Below are positions 1 through 10,309 of a stretch of 64,000 nt of DNA, piece after piece. The notes under the pieces are model-generated. The model ran no database searches. It was not told the origin of the DNA and was given only the letters and a program-made list of their open reading frames with translations. The stretch is from Argopecten irradians (taxonomy: Eukaryota > Mollusca > Bivalvia > Pectinida > Pectinidae): positions 27,107,963-27,171,962 of the forward strand of contig NC_091142.1 in the NCBI RefSeq assembly GCF_041381155.1, read 5' to 3'. Position numbers and translations under genes: made by a program. How positions within the stretch are numbered: position 1 is the first letter of the stretch; the number at the start of each line of letters is the position of its first letter.

Positions 1-234
1 TGACGTGATGTTTTGATGTCGCAATCACCAGATGTTGGGACATACCATACACAGCACACATTAATTTGGTATCTCTCTGTATCTTAACCTTCACTTTAGA
101 GCGTGCATAATAATGAGGAATTCTGTTATACCGCGAATTATGAAATGACGCTTTAATTTCCATAATTATACATTCAAGCTCTGAAAAGGCCAATCATTTG
201 AGTAATTCTGACAAGTTGATAAGTTCAAGAAAGT
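1..234. other. SSRP1 intron, left edge
   Basis: No gene is seen here. By position this is intron sequence of SSRP1 upstream of the first visible exon (1768). It is AT-rich and has no coding exon I can support. SSRP1 exons for roughly the first 310 residues should lie to the left of the window. Confidence 0.5.
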
Positions 235-1611
235 CAGTGTTTTTTTAACTCTTTTTCAACAACAGCCTGTGCCTTTTTGATTGGGAAAATATGATCGGCA
301 TGTGGGGGAAATTGGGAAAATATGAAACATTACAAAATCACAGAAAAAACACACAAAATCAACAATTCAGTTTTATTATGATGTACCAGCCTTTGCTTTG
401 ACTTTACAAAGGTACAATACAGTACTGTATGGCTGCGAAATGAAAATTACAGACAATTTTGTTTTCGTAAAGGTTTGTGAAAAATCACAGTCTGAAATGT
501 CTCTAAATCTCAGGTTTGAGACTATTGTTTACATCAAATCGGTGTTATTTTCAACAATACATATCACAACAATACATATTCAATCGTCTTTTAGACAGTA
601 AATTTGTATAGAATTCACATGTCCCGTTTTCTTTTTTTCAGTCCTTTGAAGTCATCAACCAACTTCTCCAGATCTGTAGATTGAAGTTTTACTTCAGTGT
701 GGCAGATCCTCATCACACCCTCCAGCTGCCGTTGTGAAAGTCGGTTTCTCTTTGGTGTCAGAATATTGTTCATCAGAGAGAAACCTCTTTCCACAACAGC
801 AGTGGATGGTGGGATGAGCATTGCTAGCTCATATAGTTGCTTGACAGAGGGGAAACATTGTTGTAAAACTTGGTCCGTCATGAAGCGGTGTTGTATGTCT
901 TGAAGTTTCAACTTCTCATTCTTCCTGCAAAGACAAAAATAAAAATGGACATCAGCACAATCTGTACTGACAGTGACCACTGGACTTATTTTGATCTTTT
1001 TACTGGGTGATTGGATCGGCTGAGGATCCACGTCATGATCGTTATTGAGCTCATTCCCAACACTGGACTGGTCAGCCTGTTGAACAGGAGATGGAGATTC
1101 TTCTACTAGTAATTCAGTTTGTTGTGTCGAATTTTTCAAATTCCAAAGGTCATTTATCCTTGTCAGACCCCTGGCATCTTTTTTGTTGAGCCGTTTGTTG
1201 TAATATTTTGAATTATGCGACATTTTCACCCTTGACTCGTACCTGCGTTCACAATCCTATAGACGCTTGACAAATACGTCTACAGATAATGCGATTCAAA
1301 CTCAAGAGTGACCCTGAACGAAATACCGGAAGTAAAACGCATTGGCGATAACGATCAATCATCAGCGCGCTTTGCAGTCAGATAACAGTAAACACGGAAG
1401 TTCTACGATGTTTTCTGAATTTATTACGGCATCTTTTGAGACAAAAAACACTGGGACAAGACAACTGCTATCAATAAACGACAGACAACTCAATTGGGAA
1501 AATACGATTTTATTTTGGGAAAATACGATTTTATTTTGGGAAAATATGCTACTTTTGAGCTAGGGGAAACAGCCGAAGTTCGGCGGTAGATTCGGCCTAA
1601 AAAAAACACTG
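235..1611 (-). mobile_element. Non-autonomous hAT element (hAT5-like)
   Basis: The ends are inverted repeats: CAGTGTTTTTTT at 235 and its complement AAAAAAAACACTG ending at 1611. The 5 bp abutting each end are identical (AAAGT at 230-234 and 1612-1616), which fits the hAT subgroup that makes 5-bp rather than 8-bp target duplications. Inside, on the minus strand, is a transposase remnant with the hAT dimerisation domain. Short direct repeats of TTGGGAAAATA lie near both ends (about 280-330 and 1495-1550). At 1.38 kb it is far shorter than an autonomous hAT, so it is internally deleted. It sits antisense in an SSRP1 intron and lies outside the duplicated region. Confidence 0.7.
615..1229 (-). 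pseudogene. hAT transposase fragment, C-terminal dimerisation domain
   Basis: A 204-residue open frame. Residues about 125-185 match the hAT C-terminal dimerisation domain: a run like AMLIPPSTAVVERGFSLMN, then RNRLSQRQLEGVMRI. The first about 30 residues are basic (KYYNKRLNKKDAR) and could be a true N-terminus. Residues 40-100 are low-complexity and polar. The RNase-H-like catalytic core, normally several hundred residues, is absent, so this cannot be an active transposase. A good splice acceptor (TTTTTGTCTTTGCAG, minus strand, near 925) suggests an original intron or an internal deletion joining both ends of the gene. Confidence 0.7.
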
Positions 1612-1767
1612 AAAGTATACATCAGCTTATATTTGTAAAGGATTTCTTGTTGTATTCTTAACTCAATTTACCCCTGAAAAGTTGTAATGAACTGTTCCAG
1701 CATTTGAATTAGAATGCATCTTCTGGCATAAATGAATTAACTTGTATACATGTTGTTTTGTTTCCAG

Positions 1768-4700
1768 TGAGGACTTTGAGACCAAATACGAGGGTAAATT
1801 ACAGCGCGAGATGTCTGGTCTAGAGTACGAGGTCATCAGTCGTGTGTTCAAGGCTGTAACTAACAGAAAAATCACCGTCCCAGGAACATTTGTCGGGTAA
1901 ACTTAATATTCTGTCAAAATTTACTATAAAAAGAAACATTTTGGAAAAAATACATATTAAAATGAACGGCTTCAGATCTAGATTTAAAATTATAATATCA
2001 GGTCTTGTGTCCAAAGACTGTCAAAGTTTTAGTTTATTAATTGACATTACAAATGTAAAAGAAGTTAAAAAAAAATATCCCTAAATAAAGTTTTCTTGCA
2101 GTATATATATTAATAATAGCTAATAGCTCACATTTGGAAAACTACTTGTTTACATATGCTTTTACGGTACATGAGTTCAGGCACCAATGATATCAATTTT
2201 TTCTATAAACTTTTAATCACTTAAAATGTAACTGATTGACAATTTGTATTACAGGAGTTCAGGCACCAATGCCATTAGTTGTTCCTACAAGGCTGCCACT
2301 GGATTCCTATACCCACTGGAGAGAGGCTTCATTTTTATCCACAAACCTCCCATGCACATTCGTTTTGACGAGGTGTCCAGTGTTAACTTTGCCAGAAGTG
2401 CAGGCAGTACAAGGTCATTTGATTTTGACGTGGAAACAAAGTCTGGCACCATGCATACTTATGTTGGTATTGAAAAGTAAGTTATATTGAAATATGAGTT
2501 TATAAATTATTCTTAAAATAACTAATGTAAGATGATAACAGATAATGAAAGAAAGAATTTATTTACAATTGAGAAATCTTTAATATTACATGTACAGATC
2601 GGACCATCAAAATCCTTAAAATGTTGTGTGGTCACAGCGTCGGTTTAACTCTGCAGATTTGAGGTCGCAATCCTTTCATGGTGACAACACATTGTGCAAA
2701 ATCACGTGGTGGGAGGAATTGCTTAGGATTTTAATGGTCCGATCTGTAAGTGGATGTGTATTTTAGTAGACACAGGTTTTTGTGCTATTGTTGATAAAAC
2801 CTTGATAAATTGAAATTGTAACAAAGTAGAAAACTTTTTCTGTTGAGATATTGTAATAATCAAGAGAAAAAAAACATTTTTTAGTTTTCTTGAATCGTTG
2901 TGAAATAGGTCAATAAACTAATTGGTCGTTGTGGTCCCAGAGAGTGAGCCCTAAGTTGATTTATAGGTTTGATAATCCAGTCTATATCTATAATGAACAC
3001 CAAAATTACAATCAAACCTGCCTAGAACAACCATCAAAGGCACAGAGACAAAGTGGTCTTCATACACCATTATTGTGTTAAAATCCTTTTGGGACCTTAT
3101 ATATTTATACAGGTGGTCTTTATAAAATGTTGGTTTCTTAGACAGGATTCACTGTGTAACTATCAGATAGGATAAACTTTGTGTATGTGTGCCTAACTGT
3201 AACAGGATTCACTGTGTAACTATCAGATAGGATAAACTTTGTGTATCTGTGCCTAACTGTAACAGGATTCACTGTGTAACTATCAGATAGGATAAACTTT
3301 GTGTATCTGTGCCTAACAGGGATGAATATGGAAAGCTGTATGATTTTGTCAGTAATAAGAAGCTCAGAGTAAAGAACATCGGAGGAAAACTGGTATGTAT
3401 TGACCACACTAAAAAGTCGTTCATTTACAGAACTGAACATACAAAGAACACAAGTTGATCATTTGATATAGAAAACAGAGAGAAAGTAAAATTAGGTTCA
3501 ACTGAAGAAGAATAAAAAAAAAAGAATTTATTTTCAGGATTATCACAACGTTTTAACTTCTAAGACACTATCATAAAGATGTTTTGATTTGTTTATGTAA
3601 GACTAAAGTGATCAGGAAATTAATCAATATCAAATCAATCATTATCATTTCTGTGACCACACTACTATTGTAGAATTAGAAATAAATAGTCTGACAATAA
3701 AGTAAAAAAAAAAAACAAAAACCCAGAAAATCTTAATATCTAATGACAATGCTTTTAAGAAGAAAAAAAAAACTGTTTTTGTTGATAGGACCAAAAACAG
3801 AGTGCCAACTATGCCGACGACATGAATGACAGTGACGATGATGACGGTGATCATGATGCCTATCTGGAGAGGATGAAGGCTGAAGGGAAGGATAGATACA
3901 GCGACGATGAGGATGATGATACAGACAGCTCAGGTAAGGTTAGATATAGATACGGCAACAACGTGGATAATGATACAGACAACTCGGGTGAAGTTAGACC
4001 TAGATATAGCAATGATGATGAAATATATATGAACTTTATTTATTTTACATCGATTACAAGTTATAAGTTATACAAGTTGTATACAAGTTATACAACTTAT
4101 GCAAATCACTCTCGATGGCCCGGATGTAAGCGCGCGAGGGATCTTAGTTGTGGGAGGAAACCGGAGTGCATGGAGAAAACCCACGTGATCGGGCAGGTGA
4201 CCCCTAACCTTTTCATGTCCTTGCCGGGGATCGAACCCCGGCCGGCTAGGTGAAAGGCGAGTGGATTAACCACTACACCACCCGATCACCCTAAATGATG
4301 ATGACTGTAAAGGACAGATACTGGATCTGTTGATGGGGATAGAATATCTGTAAGAAGTTATTGAATTCAAATGTTCTGATCTATTTTCACAAATCATGTA
4401 TTTATCTCTGAAATATTTCGCTACAAATCCAGTGACAAATAATCAACAGCCTGATTGGTCTGTGTTTCGTTGACGATTGGTCTGTGCCATATCGCCATGA
4501 ACAATTGTAAAAATCAATGACTATGAATATTTCAGTAACGACAATTCTAAGATGAGTGTAGTCAGCCAATTTTCCATGTTTTGTTTTTCAGACGAGTCTT
4601 TCAACCCTGGAGACAGTGGAAGTGAAGTGGCAGAAGAGTGAGTAATAAGCTTTACTATAGATTATTGTACACATATAATTTTGAAACATGCTGAGACAAG

Positions 4701-7700
4701 TCTCTGAATAAATATGTTACTGAGCTAGATAAAGACCTTTAATTAAAACTCAGTAAACAGATTGTCAGAGAATAAGGAAACAAGAAACTAGAATTCTGGA
4801 AGGGCCTCCATAAGATACGACGGGATGGGACAGAACAGGACAGAGCAGACATAAGTAGCACATGTGCATCCCCTATTCCATGACAGGAAAGTAAAGACAG
4901 TATGTGCTCAACAGTGATGTCTATATATATATAGGAGATACAGCCGAAGTTTGTAATATCTTGGATCACATGGGATATTATTTTATGCACAAACAGAGCA
5001 ATATAGTAATGTAATGGTTAAAATGAAGTCTCACAAGGACAAACATAATACCTAAAATGAAAAGGTCTGAGACAATGAATTTTCCATCAGCTCAGGATCA
5101 TTTACATATTAATGGTTTTTTTAAATAATAATTTTTTTTTAAATAATAATTGATAAGGCTATTTATAGGGGTATTGTCTTAATTCTACAAGGAGACCAAG
5201 TTTGTTCTCAACACTTTGATTTAACTTACTACCCCTGAAAAGTCATTATAAACTGCTCCAGTGTGTTAAAGTAGAAGAGTTCAGATGTGTAGCCAGGGGT
5301 GAATGAGTTAATACTCATCACATAAATGTTTTACAGATATGACAGTAACCCTCCTACCACATCCGAGTCTGAAGAGGATGATTTCGGTAGTGGGCCAGAA
5401 GCTGAAGCTAAACGAGAAGAAAAACGGAAGGAGAGGGAAAAGAAGAAAGCTCGTACTGCTAAGACAGTTGTACGTATATCTTCTAAGAATAAGGAATTGA
5501 TACTTTATATTCATATATTGTGTCACAATGCCTATTTGAAAAACATTGTTACTTCAATGTAATTAAAACAAAAAAAACAAAACAAAAAACTACTGTATTT
5601 GACCCAATAAGCGCCCGGGGCATTTGAAAAATTGAAAAAAAATGCAAAGGTGCTTAATAAAACGAAGTTACTGCAAACTTATACAATTTTGATAGTTTTG
5701 GTCTTATGCCCGGGCAGTTGAAATTGAGGCCTCAAAAGGGGGAAAGGTGCTTATTAGGTCGAATACGGTAAGCCAAACATCATACCTTAATTATCCAATG
5801 GTTTTACCAGCTTCAGAAACATCTGAACTTAAAATATAATAACAATATTTTTATCTGTAAATAATTAATTATACAGTCAAATCTGTTTATAAAGACAGGG
5901 CAGTAAAAATTGTATTGAGTGCTAGGTGGTCTGTATACTGTCACAAGTTGAATTCTGTTGAAATTGGTCATTTTGGACCATAGAAAAGTGGTCATTTTAA
6001 GATGGTGGTCTGTATACAGAGATGGCCACTATGACAGGTTTTACTATATAAAAATGATTGCACTATCAGTATTGTCTCAACTTATACCTTTTCAAAAGTC
6101 TTAGTCAGCAAAACATCTGAGCTCTTGGTGTCAGAAAACCAGCTTCTTCAATATTTTAAGGAGTATCATAATTTTTTTAATTCTTTGACAACTGTTCTCT
6201 TTTTGTAGAAAGAGCCAGGACAGAAGAAGGTGAAAAGGAAACAAAAGAGCAAGAACAAAGATCCTGACAAGCCAAAACGACCTATGTCTGGGTACATGAT
6301 CTGGTTTAACACCAACAGAGAGCAGATTAAGTCTGATAATCCTAGTCTATCTATGACAGAGCTGTCCAAAAAGGCTGGAGAACTCTGGAAGGAAATGAAG
6401 GACAAATCGGTATGTGCATTTCATTGAGTAACAGAATATGGACAAAAGTACACTTCATGATTTTACTATGTATTTCATGTACTTTGAATTTTCCTGATCT
6501 CATCTATTGATGGATTTCAACCTAATTTTGTATACTTTTGTCTTCACTTTAAATTAACTTTTTATGATTGACCTAATTATATGCTTATAGTGCATTGTAG
6601 GAAAACTATTAATGAAATAAAGATTGCATTAAATATCAAGATTTGGTGTTGTAGGAATGGGAAGGGAAGGCTGCAAAGGCCAAAGAGGAATATCTTGCAG
6701 CAATGGAAGAGTATAACAAAAAACCAAAGAAAGAAAAAGGAAGTGATGATGGTGATAGTGACAGTGAGGGAGAGAAAAAGTCCAAAAAAAGGTGAATGAT
6801 AAGATTTGTCAGTTAATTTTCAAGTTGCGATATTATTTGTGTTTTTCGTGTATTTAAGTTGAACATTAATGTCTTGGTAATTGTCCTGGTTAAACTAAAA
6901 AAAAAATATTGTTTTCCTATTTAATTTCCCCTTAGTGACCAAAGCCATACCAAAAATGAATTGAGTTTAGAGATATATGTCAAGAAATATCAGTATTTAC
7001 TACATTTATTTACAGCTGTGTGTTCATGAAAATTGTTTGATTTATAATTAAAGCAAATTTTACAGGGATTTTAATACTGAAATTTAAGTGAATACTTATG
7101 TAAAGGATAATTGTTAATTTTCATGGAGTAGCAACTTTCATGGACTTTCTCTCCTGATCAGATCCAAAAAGTCTCCGGTTTCGTCAAAGAGTCCATCTAA
7201 AAAAGTCACCGAGAGCAGGGCAGGTGCAGGGGAATCTTATAAGAGTAAGGAATTCATCTCAAGCTCCAGCTCGTCTGATGAGGATAAACCTCTAAAAAAG
7301 AAAGCAAAGAGGAAGGAGAAAGAAGAAGTAAAGAAAGAAGAGAGTGAAGAGGACAAAGAAAGTAGTGTAGGAGAGGTAAAGATTATTTTATTTTCTCAAA
7401 ATAATGGAGCAGCTAGGCATAAAAATCGTTCAAAGTTTGAAGAAAGCATGAAACTTTGCATATGGCCTCTTTAGGACATGATGTTTTGAAAACTGACAAA
7501 ATTGCTAATAAATTATCAAATCAGTAGCAATCTAATTAAAGTCAGACTTGTAATTCCGCCCCACTACAATGCTCTACACTCCAGTACAAGATCTAACAAC
7601 TCTCCGTTAATGGTCACCTCAGCATGACCCTTTTGGTTAGCCAATCAGCATTTTGCCTATGAAATCTTTAGTGTTCTGCTGTAATTTTTCGGAAGTATAA

Positions 7701-8070
7701 ACGACTACTAGCTATATAAAGTATGTTACGAGATGTTCCAATACTAGGTAGGTGGTCATGCTGAGTTGACCATGAATGGGGAGTTGTTAGATCTTGTATT
7801 TGAGCATATTGAAGTGGATCATAGTAGAGCAAAATTACAAGTCTAATTTTAATTAGATTGTACTGAATAGTAGAAATGAAGGACCACAGCAAGAAACCCA
7901 AACTTGTGTCCCCAGAATGGAAATGCTAATGCTTTTAGTGTATGTTTTGTAAATTTTAACTTGTGTTATCATTTCAGCTTCCATCAGATGAAGAGATCCT
8001 CCCATCTCCACCGTCCTCAGGGAAAGGATCAGGGTCAGACGAAACAGACTCCGAATCTGGCTCAGACTGA
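1768..8070 (+). CDS. SSRP1: SSRP1, FACT complex HMG-box subunit (3' ten exons)
   Basis: Structure-specific recognition protein 1, the partner of SPT16 in FACT, the nuclear histone chaperone that opens nucleosomes for transcription and replication. Exons: 1768-1896, 2255-2476, 3320-3392, 3789-3933, 4592-4637, 5337-5469, 6209-6409, 6655-6791, 7162-7375, 7978-8070. All have AG/GT borders and join in phase into 463 residues ending at TGA 8068-8070. Domain order: second half of the middle PH-like domain (SYKAATGFLYPLERGFIFIH, RFDEVSSVNFAR), an acidic DEN segment with DAYLERMKAEGK, an acidic/basic linker, the HMG box (DPDKPKRPMSGYMIWFN) split over two exons, then a Ser/Lys/Glu-rich tail ending SESGSD. 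The human protein is about 709 residues, so about 310 N-terminal residues lie left of the window. Identification is by close match to vertebrate SSRP1 motifs. Confidence 0.95.
2477..3144. other. SSRP1 intron
   Basis: Intron between the second and third visible exons. Apart from the minisatellite at its 3' end I see no gene or recognisable element. Confidence 0.6.
3145..3319 (+). repeat. 60-bp minisatellite containing the splice acceptor
   Basis: Three tandem copies with an exact 60-bp period and one or two mismatches. Each ends in a TAACAGG acceptor-like sequence. The last copy's terminal CTAACAG is the real 3' splice site of the SSRP1 exon beginning at 3320. The repeat therefore arose by amplifying the intron's acceptor end, leaving two decoy acceptors upstream of the genuine one. 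Confidence 0.85.
3901..4010 (+). repeat. SSRP1: Tandem duplication of an SSRP1 exon end with its splice donor
   Basis: The last part of the exon ending at 3933 (GATACAGACAGCTCAG, then GTAAGG) is followed 51 bp later by a diverged copy (GATACAGACAACTCGG, then GTGAAG). Both candidate donors leave the same phase (+1), and the reading frame stays open between them. Use of the second donor would add 17 residues to the acidic linker without a frame change. The first donor is the stronger match to consensus, so I take it as the main site. Confidence 0.65.
4022..4293 (-). mobile_element. tRNA-derived SINE in an SSRP1 intron
   Basis: On the minus strand, starting at 4293, the head has a polymerase III A-box region (GGTGTAGTGGTTAATCC) and a B box (GGTTCGATCCC). 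The anticodon-loop-like CTTTCACC resembles tRNA-Glu. The body carries a GGGAGGAAACCGGAG / GGAGAAAACCCACG stretch (read on the plus strand) that I have seen in short repeats of marine invertebrates. A perfect 11-bp target duplication, AATGATGATGA, flanks it at 4011-4021 and 4294-4304. The intact duplication suggests recent insertion. This segment is absent from the truncated second SSRP1 copy, which starts further downstream. Confidence 0.85.
4638..5336. other. SSRP1 intron, nothing recognised
   Basis: Intron between the exons ending at 4637 and starting at 5337. It is AT-rich with poly-T runs near 5108-5150. No gene or repeat is supported. Confidence 0.6.
5592..5770. mobile_element. Short MITE-like element at the left breakpoint of the duplication
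   Basis: Imperfect inverted ends: TACTGTATTTGACCCAATAAGC on the left versus GCTTATTAGGTCGAATACGGTA on the right, flanking a non-coding centre. It lies in the intron between SSRP1 exons 5337-5469 and 6209-6409. Homology between the two long copies begins inside it (about 5,725), so one breakpoint of the duplication falls in this element. Confidence 0.5.
7529..7860. mobile_element. Foldback MITE with about 100-bp arms in the last SSRP1 intron
   Basis: A 332-bp element. Its first about 100 bp (starting CAATCTAATTAAA) are an imperfect inverted copy of its last 100 bp (ending TTTAATTAGATTG), sharing ACAAGATCTAACAACTC and TCAGCATGAC in opposite orientation. The centre is about 125 bp with no coding sequence. 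It is present in both long copies (also 39515-39849), so it predates their separation. Confidence 0.75.
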
Positions 8071-8270
8071 TGTAGCGGAGAATGGGATTTGTTCTCACTG
8101 ATCACATGGTCATGAACTTAGTTATCTCTGAAGCTATTGTCAGGATACATCTATGTGACTCTTAATTCACGAACATTCTTTCATTAGGAATACATGATGC
8201 AAGTCCAAATTGTGATGGAGATATTTACTTATAGCTGTTAGCTGTGACATCTCATCTGTTGAGGAGAATT

Positions 8271-8516
8271 ACATAAGAGACTAGCAAGAGGCAAGACCAC
8301 TCAGTTCAGTTACAACAGAGACAAGCAAGAGGCAAGACTACTCAGTTCAGTTACAACAGTGACAAGCAAGAGGCAAGACCACTCAGTTCAGTTACAACAG
8401 AGACTAGCAAGAGGCAAGACCACTCAGTTCAGTTACATAAGAGACTAGCAAGCGGCAAGACCACTCAGTTCAGTTACATAAGAGACTAGCAAGAGGCAAG
8501 ACCACTCAGTTCAGTT
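8271..8516 (+). repeat. 41-bp tandem repeat in the SSRP1 3' UTR
   Basis: Six consecutive 41-bp units built on AGCAAGAGGCAAGACCACTC, with few substitutions. They lie between the stop codon (8070) and the polyadenylation signal, so they should be transcribed. The matching array in the second copy (40261-40502) also has six units but contains several small indels. Confidence 0.85.
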
Positions 8517-8643
8517 GCCTTTCGACTCCTGCTCTATTTAATGATTCTTATGACAGCATGATGGTTAGATTTGTCATGTTTAAGTGGCCAACATGGGATA
8601 ATCTTCATGTAGTTCTCGGAATTATACCATGTTTGGTGATACT

Positions 8644-8649
8644 AATAAA
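8644..8649 (+). terminator. SSRP1: SSRP1 polyadenylation signal
   Basis: AATAAA 574 bp downstream of the SSRP1 stop codon, followed by a TG-containing stretch. It is the first canonical signal after the 3' UTR repeat array. It is conserved in the second copy at 40629-40634. Confidence 0.6.
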
Positions 8650-8665
8650 GACTTTCAATGCATGC

Positions 8666-10309
8666 TCATGTAGTTGAATAATTGATAACAGTATCATTTC
8701 ACGTTCATAGCATCCATTTATAAAGATCATGATCGAAAACTATTTTTTTTTTTTCAATTCAGAAAATAACCATAGTGCTATTATTAGTCTTAAGAATATT
8801 TTGGTTCTTGACACAAAAGTTTCATGATGTGACAACTACGACTATCTTAATGACATAAGATTTGTGACTATACAATACCACAGTTGTTTACTGGTTTGTT
8901 GTAGGACATTGAAAATATGATGACTATGTTTTCAAAATTCATTTGAATAGGAGAATGAGAGGATTATGCTATTTAAAATGTTTCCATCTCATTGATAAAG
9001 ATATATACTGGTTGCACTATCAATTTTTACATTTCTGATATTTTCCAACGATATCACCAATATGGGATGGAATCTTAGTTGTTCAATCAATCTACATTTC
9101 AAATGCTTATCAAAAATCTGCTCATGCATAAAAATGAAAACATTTGAAAATTGTAATATCTCGAACATGTACAATTAAAGTAAATTGTAAATAGAGATCC
9201 CTATTCTAGTTGTTTTATATATCAATCCATGTCTTTGATTGAAATAGCAGATGATTTGGGACGGTTTGCCAAGAGACTTAATTTTGGCCAGTAGCACTGC
9301 CAAGTTTGCTCAAAATAAAATAGGCTAAAATCTTTTTAAACGACTTATTGAAGATTCGTGTCCTGATTGGCTTAAATGGTCATCTGACTTAATACAACAC
9401 ATGTCTCTAGTAGAAGTATACATTAATAGAAAAAAAATTGATAAAACACTTTCCTTTTCTTTAACAAACATTAAATTGAAGACCTCGTATACTAATTAAC
9501 GTTTCGGATTTGGACTGCGTTTGATTTGACTAGTGTTGCGACCAGAGTATGAGATTTGCAAATCAAATAACCAAAGTGTTGTGTAATTGGAAAACGAACA
9601 CCTTCTCCACTTTGCTGGGAGTAAACGGGTGTTGTGAGTCACAAGGTGGCAAAAGAAACCCGGAAGTGAAGTGTTAAACTGCTGAAAATCACTTTTGATA
9701 TCAAATATATTTATGTCACATGCAGAATATAGAACTTGCATGGAAATAAAAACGTGTTAGTGTTGTTTTGGACTGAAGAAGGCCCTATATATATTCCATA
9801 GAAATTATTTTTTATTTAACTTTGAATTTATGTTGGCATTTTATTTCGGATCATTAATATACTAGCTTTATACCGTTTTTACCTCATGAAATAAAAAAGT
9901 GTTAACAGAAATTTTAGTAAAATCTAGCTAACAACTCTAGAATAAATCACTTCCTAAAAAATCACTGATAAATAATCTTAAAGCCGCCATATGTTAACAC
10001 TGTGTTGTTCTCACAATTTCATTTGTAATTTAGATTAACCACATTGTGTATATGTTAAGACATACTTATTTGACAGTCGAGTGACCAAATCTCTTGTACC
10101 AAGGTCAGTCATTTTAGTGAACAACTTTGAAGTGCTTTGTCCATCGTGCTACATGCCCAAATTCTAAATACTTTAGGTCTTGAAAATAGGATAGTTCTTT
10201 ATTCCAGTATTTCAGACCCAATATAGGGTCTCTAAGCCTCTTAGTAAATGTTGACAAGAAGTCATTCCGTCTGTCCTTCCATCCATCCGTCCGTCTGTTA
10301 ACAATTCTT
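8666..10309. other. Intergenic, nothing recognised
   Basis: AT-rich sequence between the SSRP1 3' end and the satellite. Only short, non-conserved open frames are present. It is retained with small indels in the second copy (about 40,651-42,290), and I see no gene or element. Confidence 0.5.

Noticed and set aside
3138-3440. A 100-residue minus-strand protein made of repeated 20-residue units
   Set aside because: It is the translation of the 60-bp minisatellite in an intron; the period is a multiple of three, so an open frame appears by default.
4222-4293. A tRNA gene on the minus strand
   Set aside because: The A and B boxes are present, but the sequence continues into a SINE body and is framed by an 11-bp target duplication, so it is the SINE head and not a functional tRNA.
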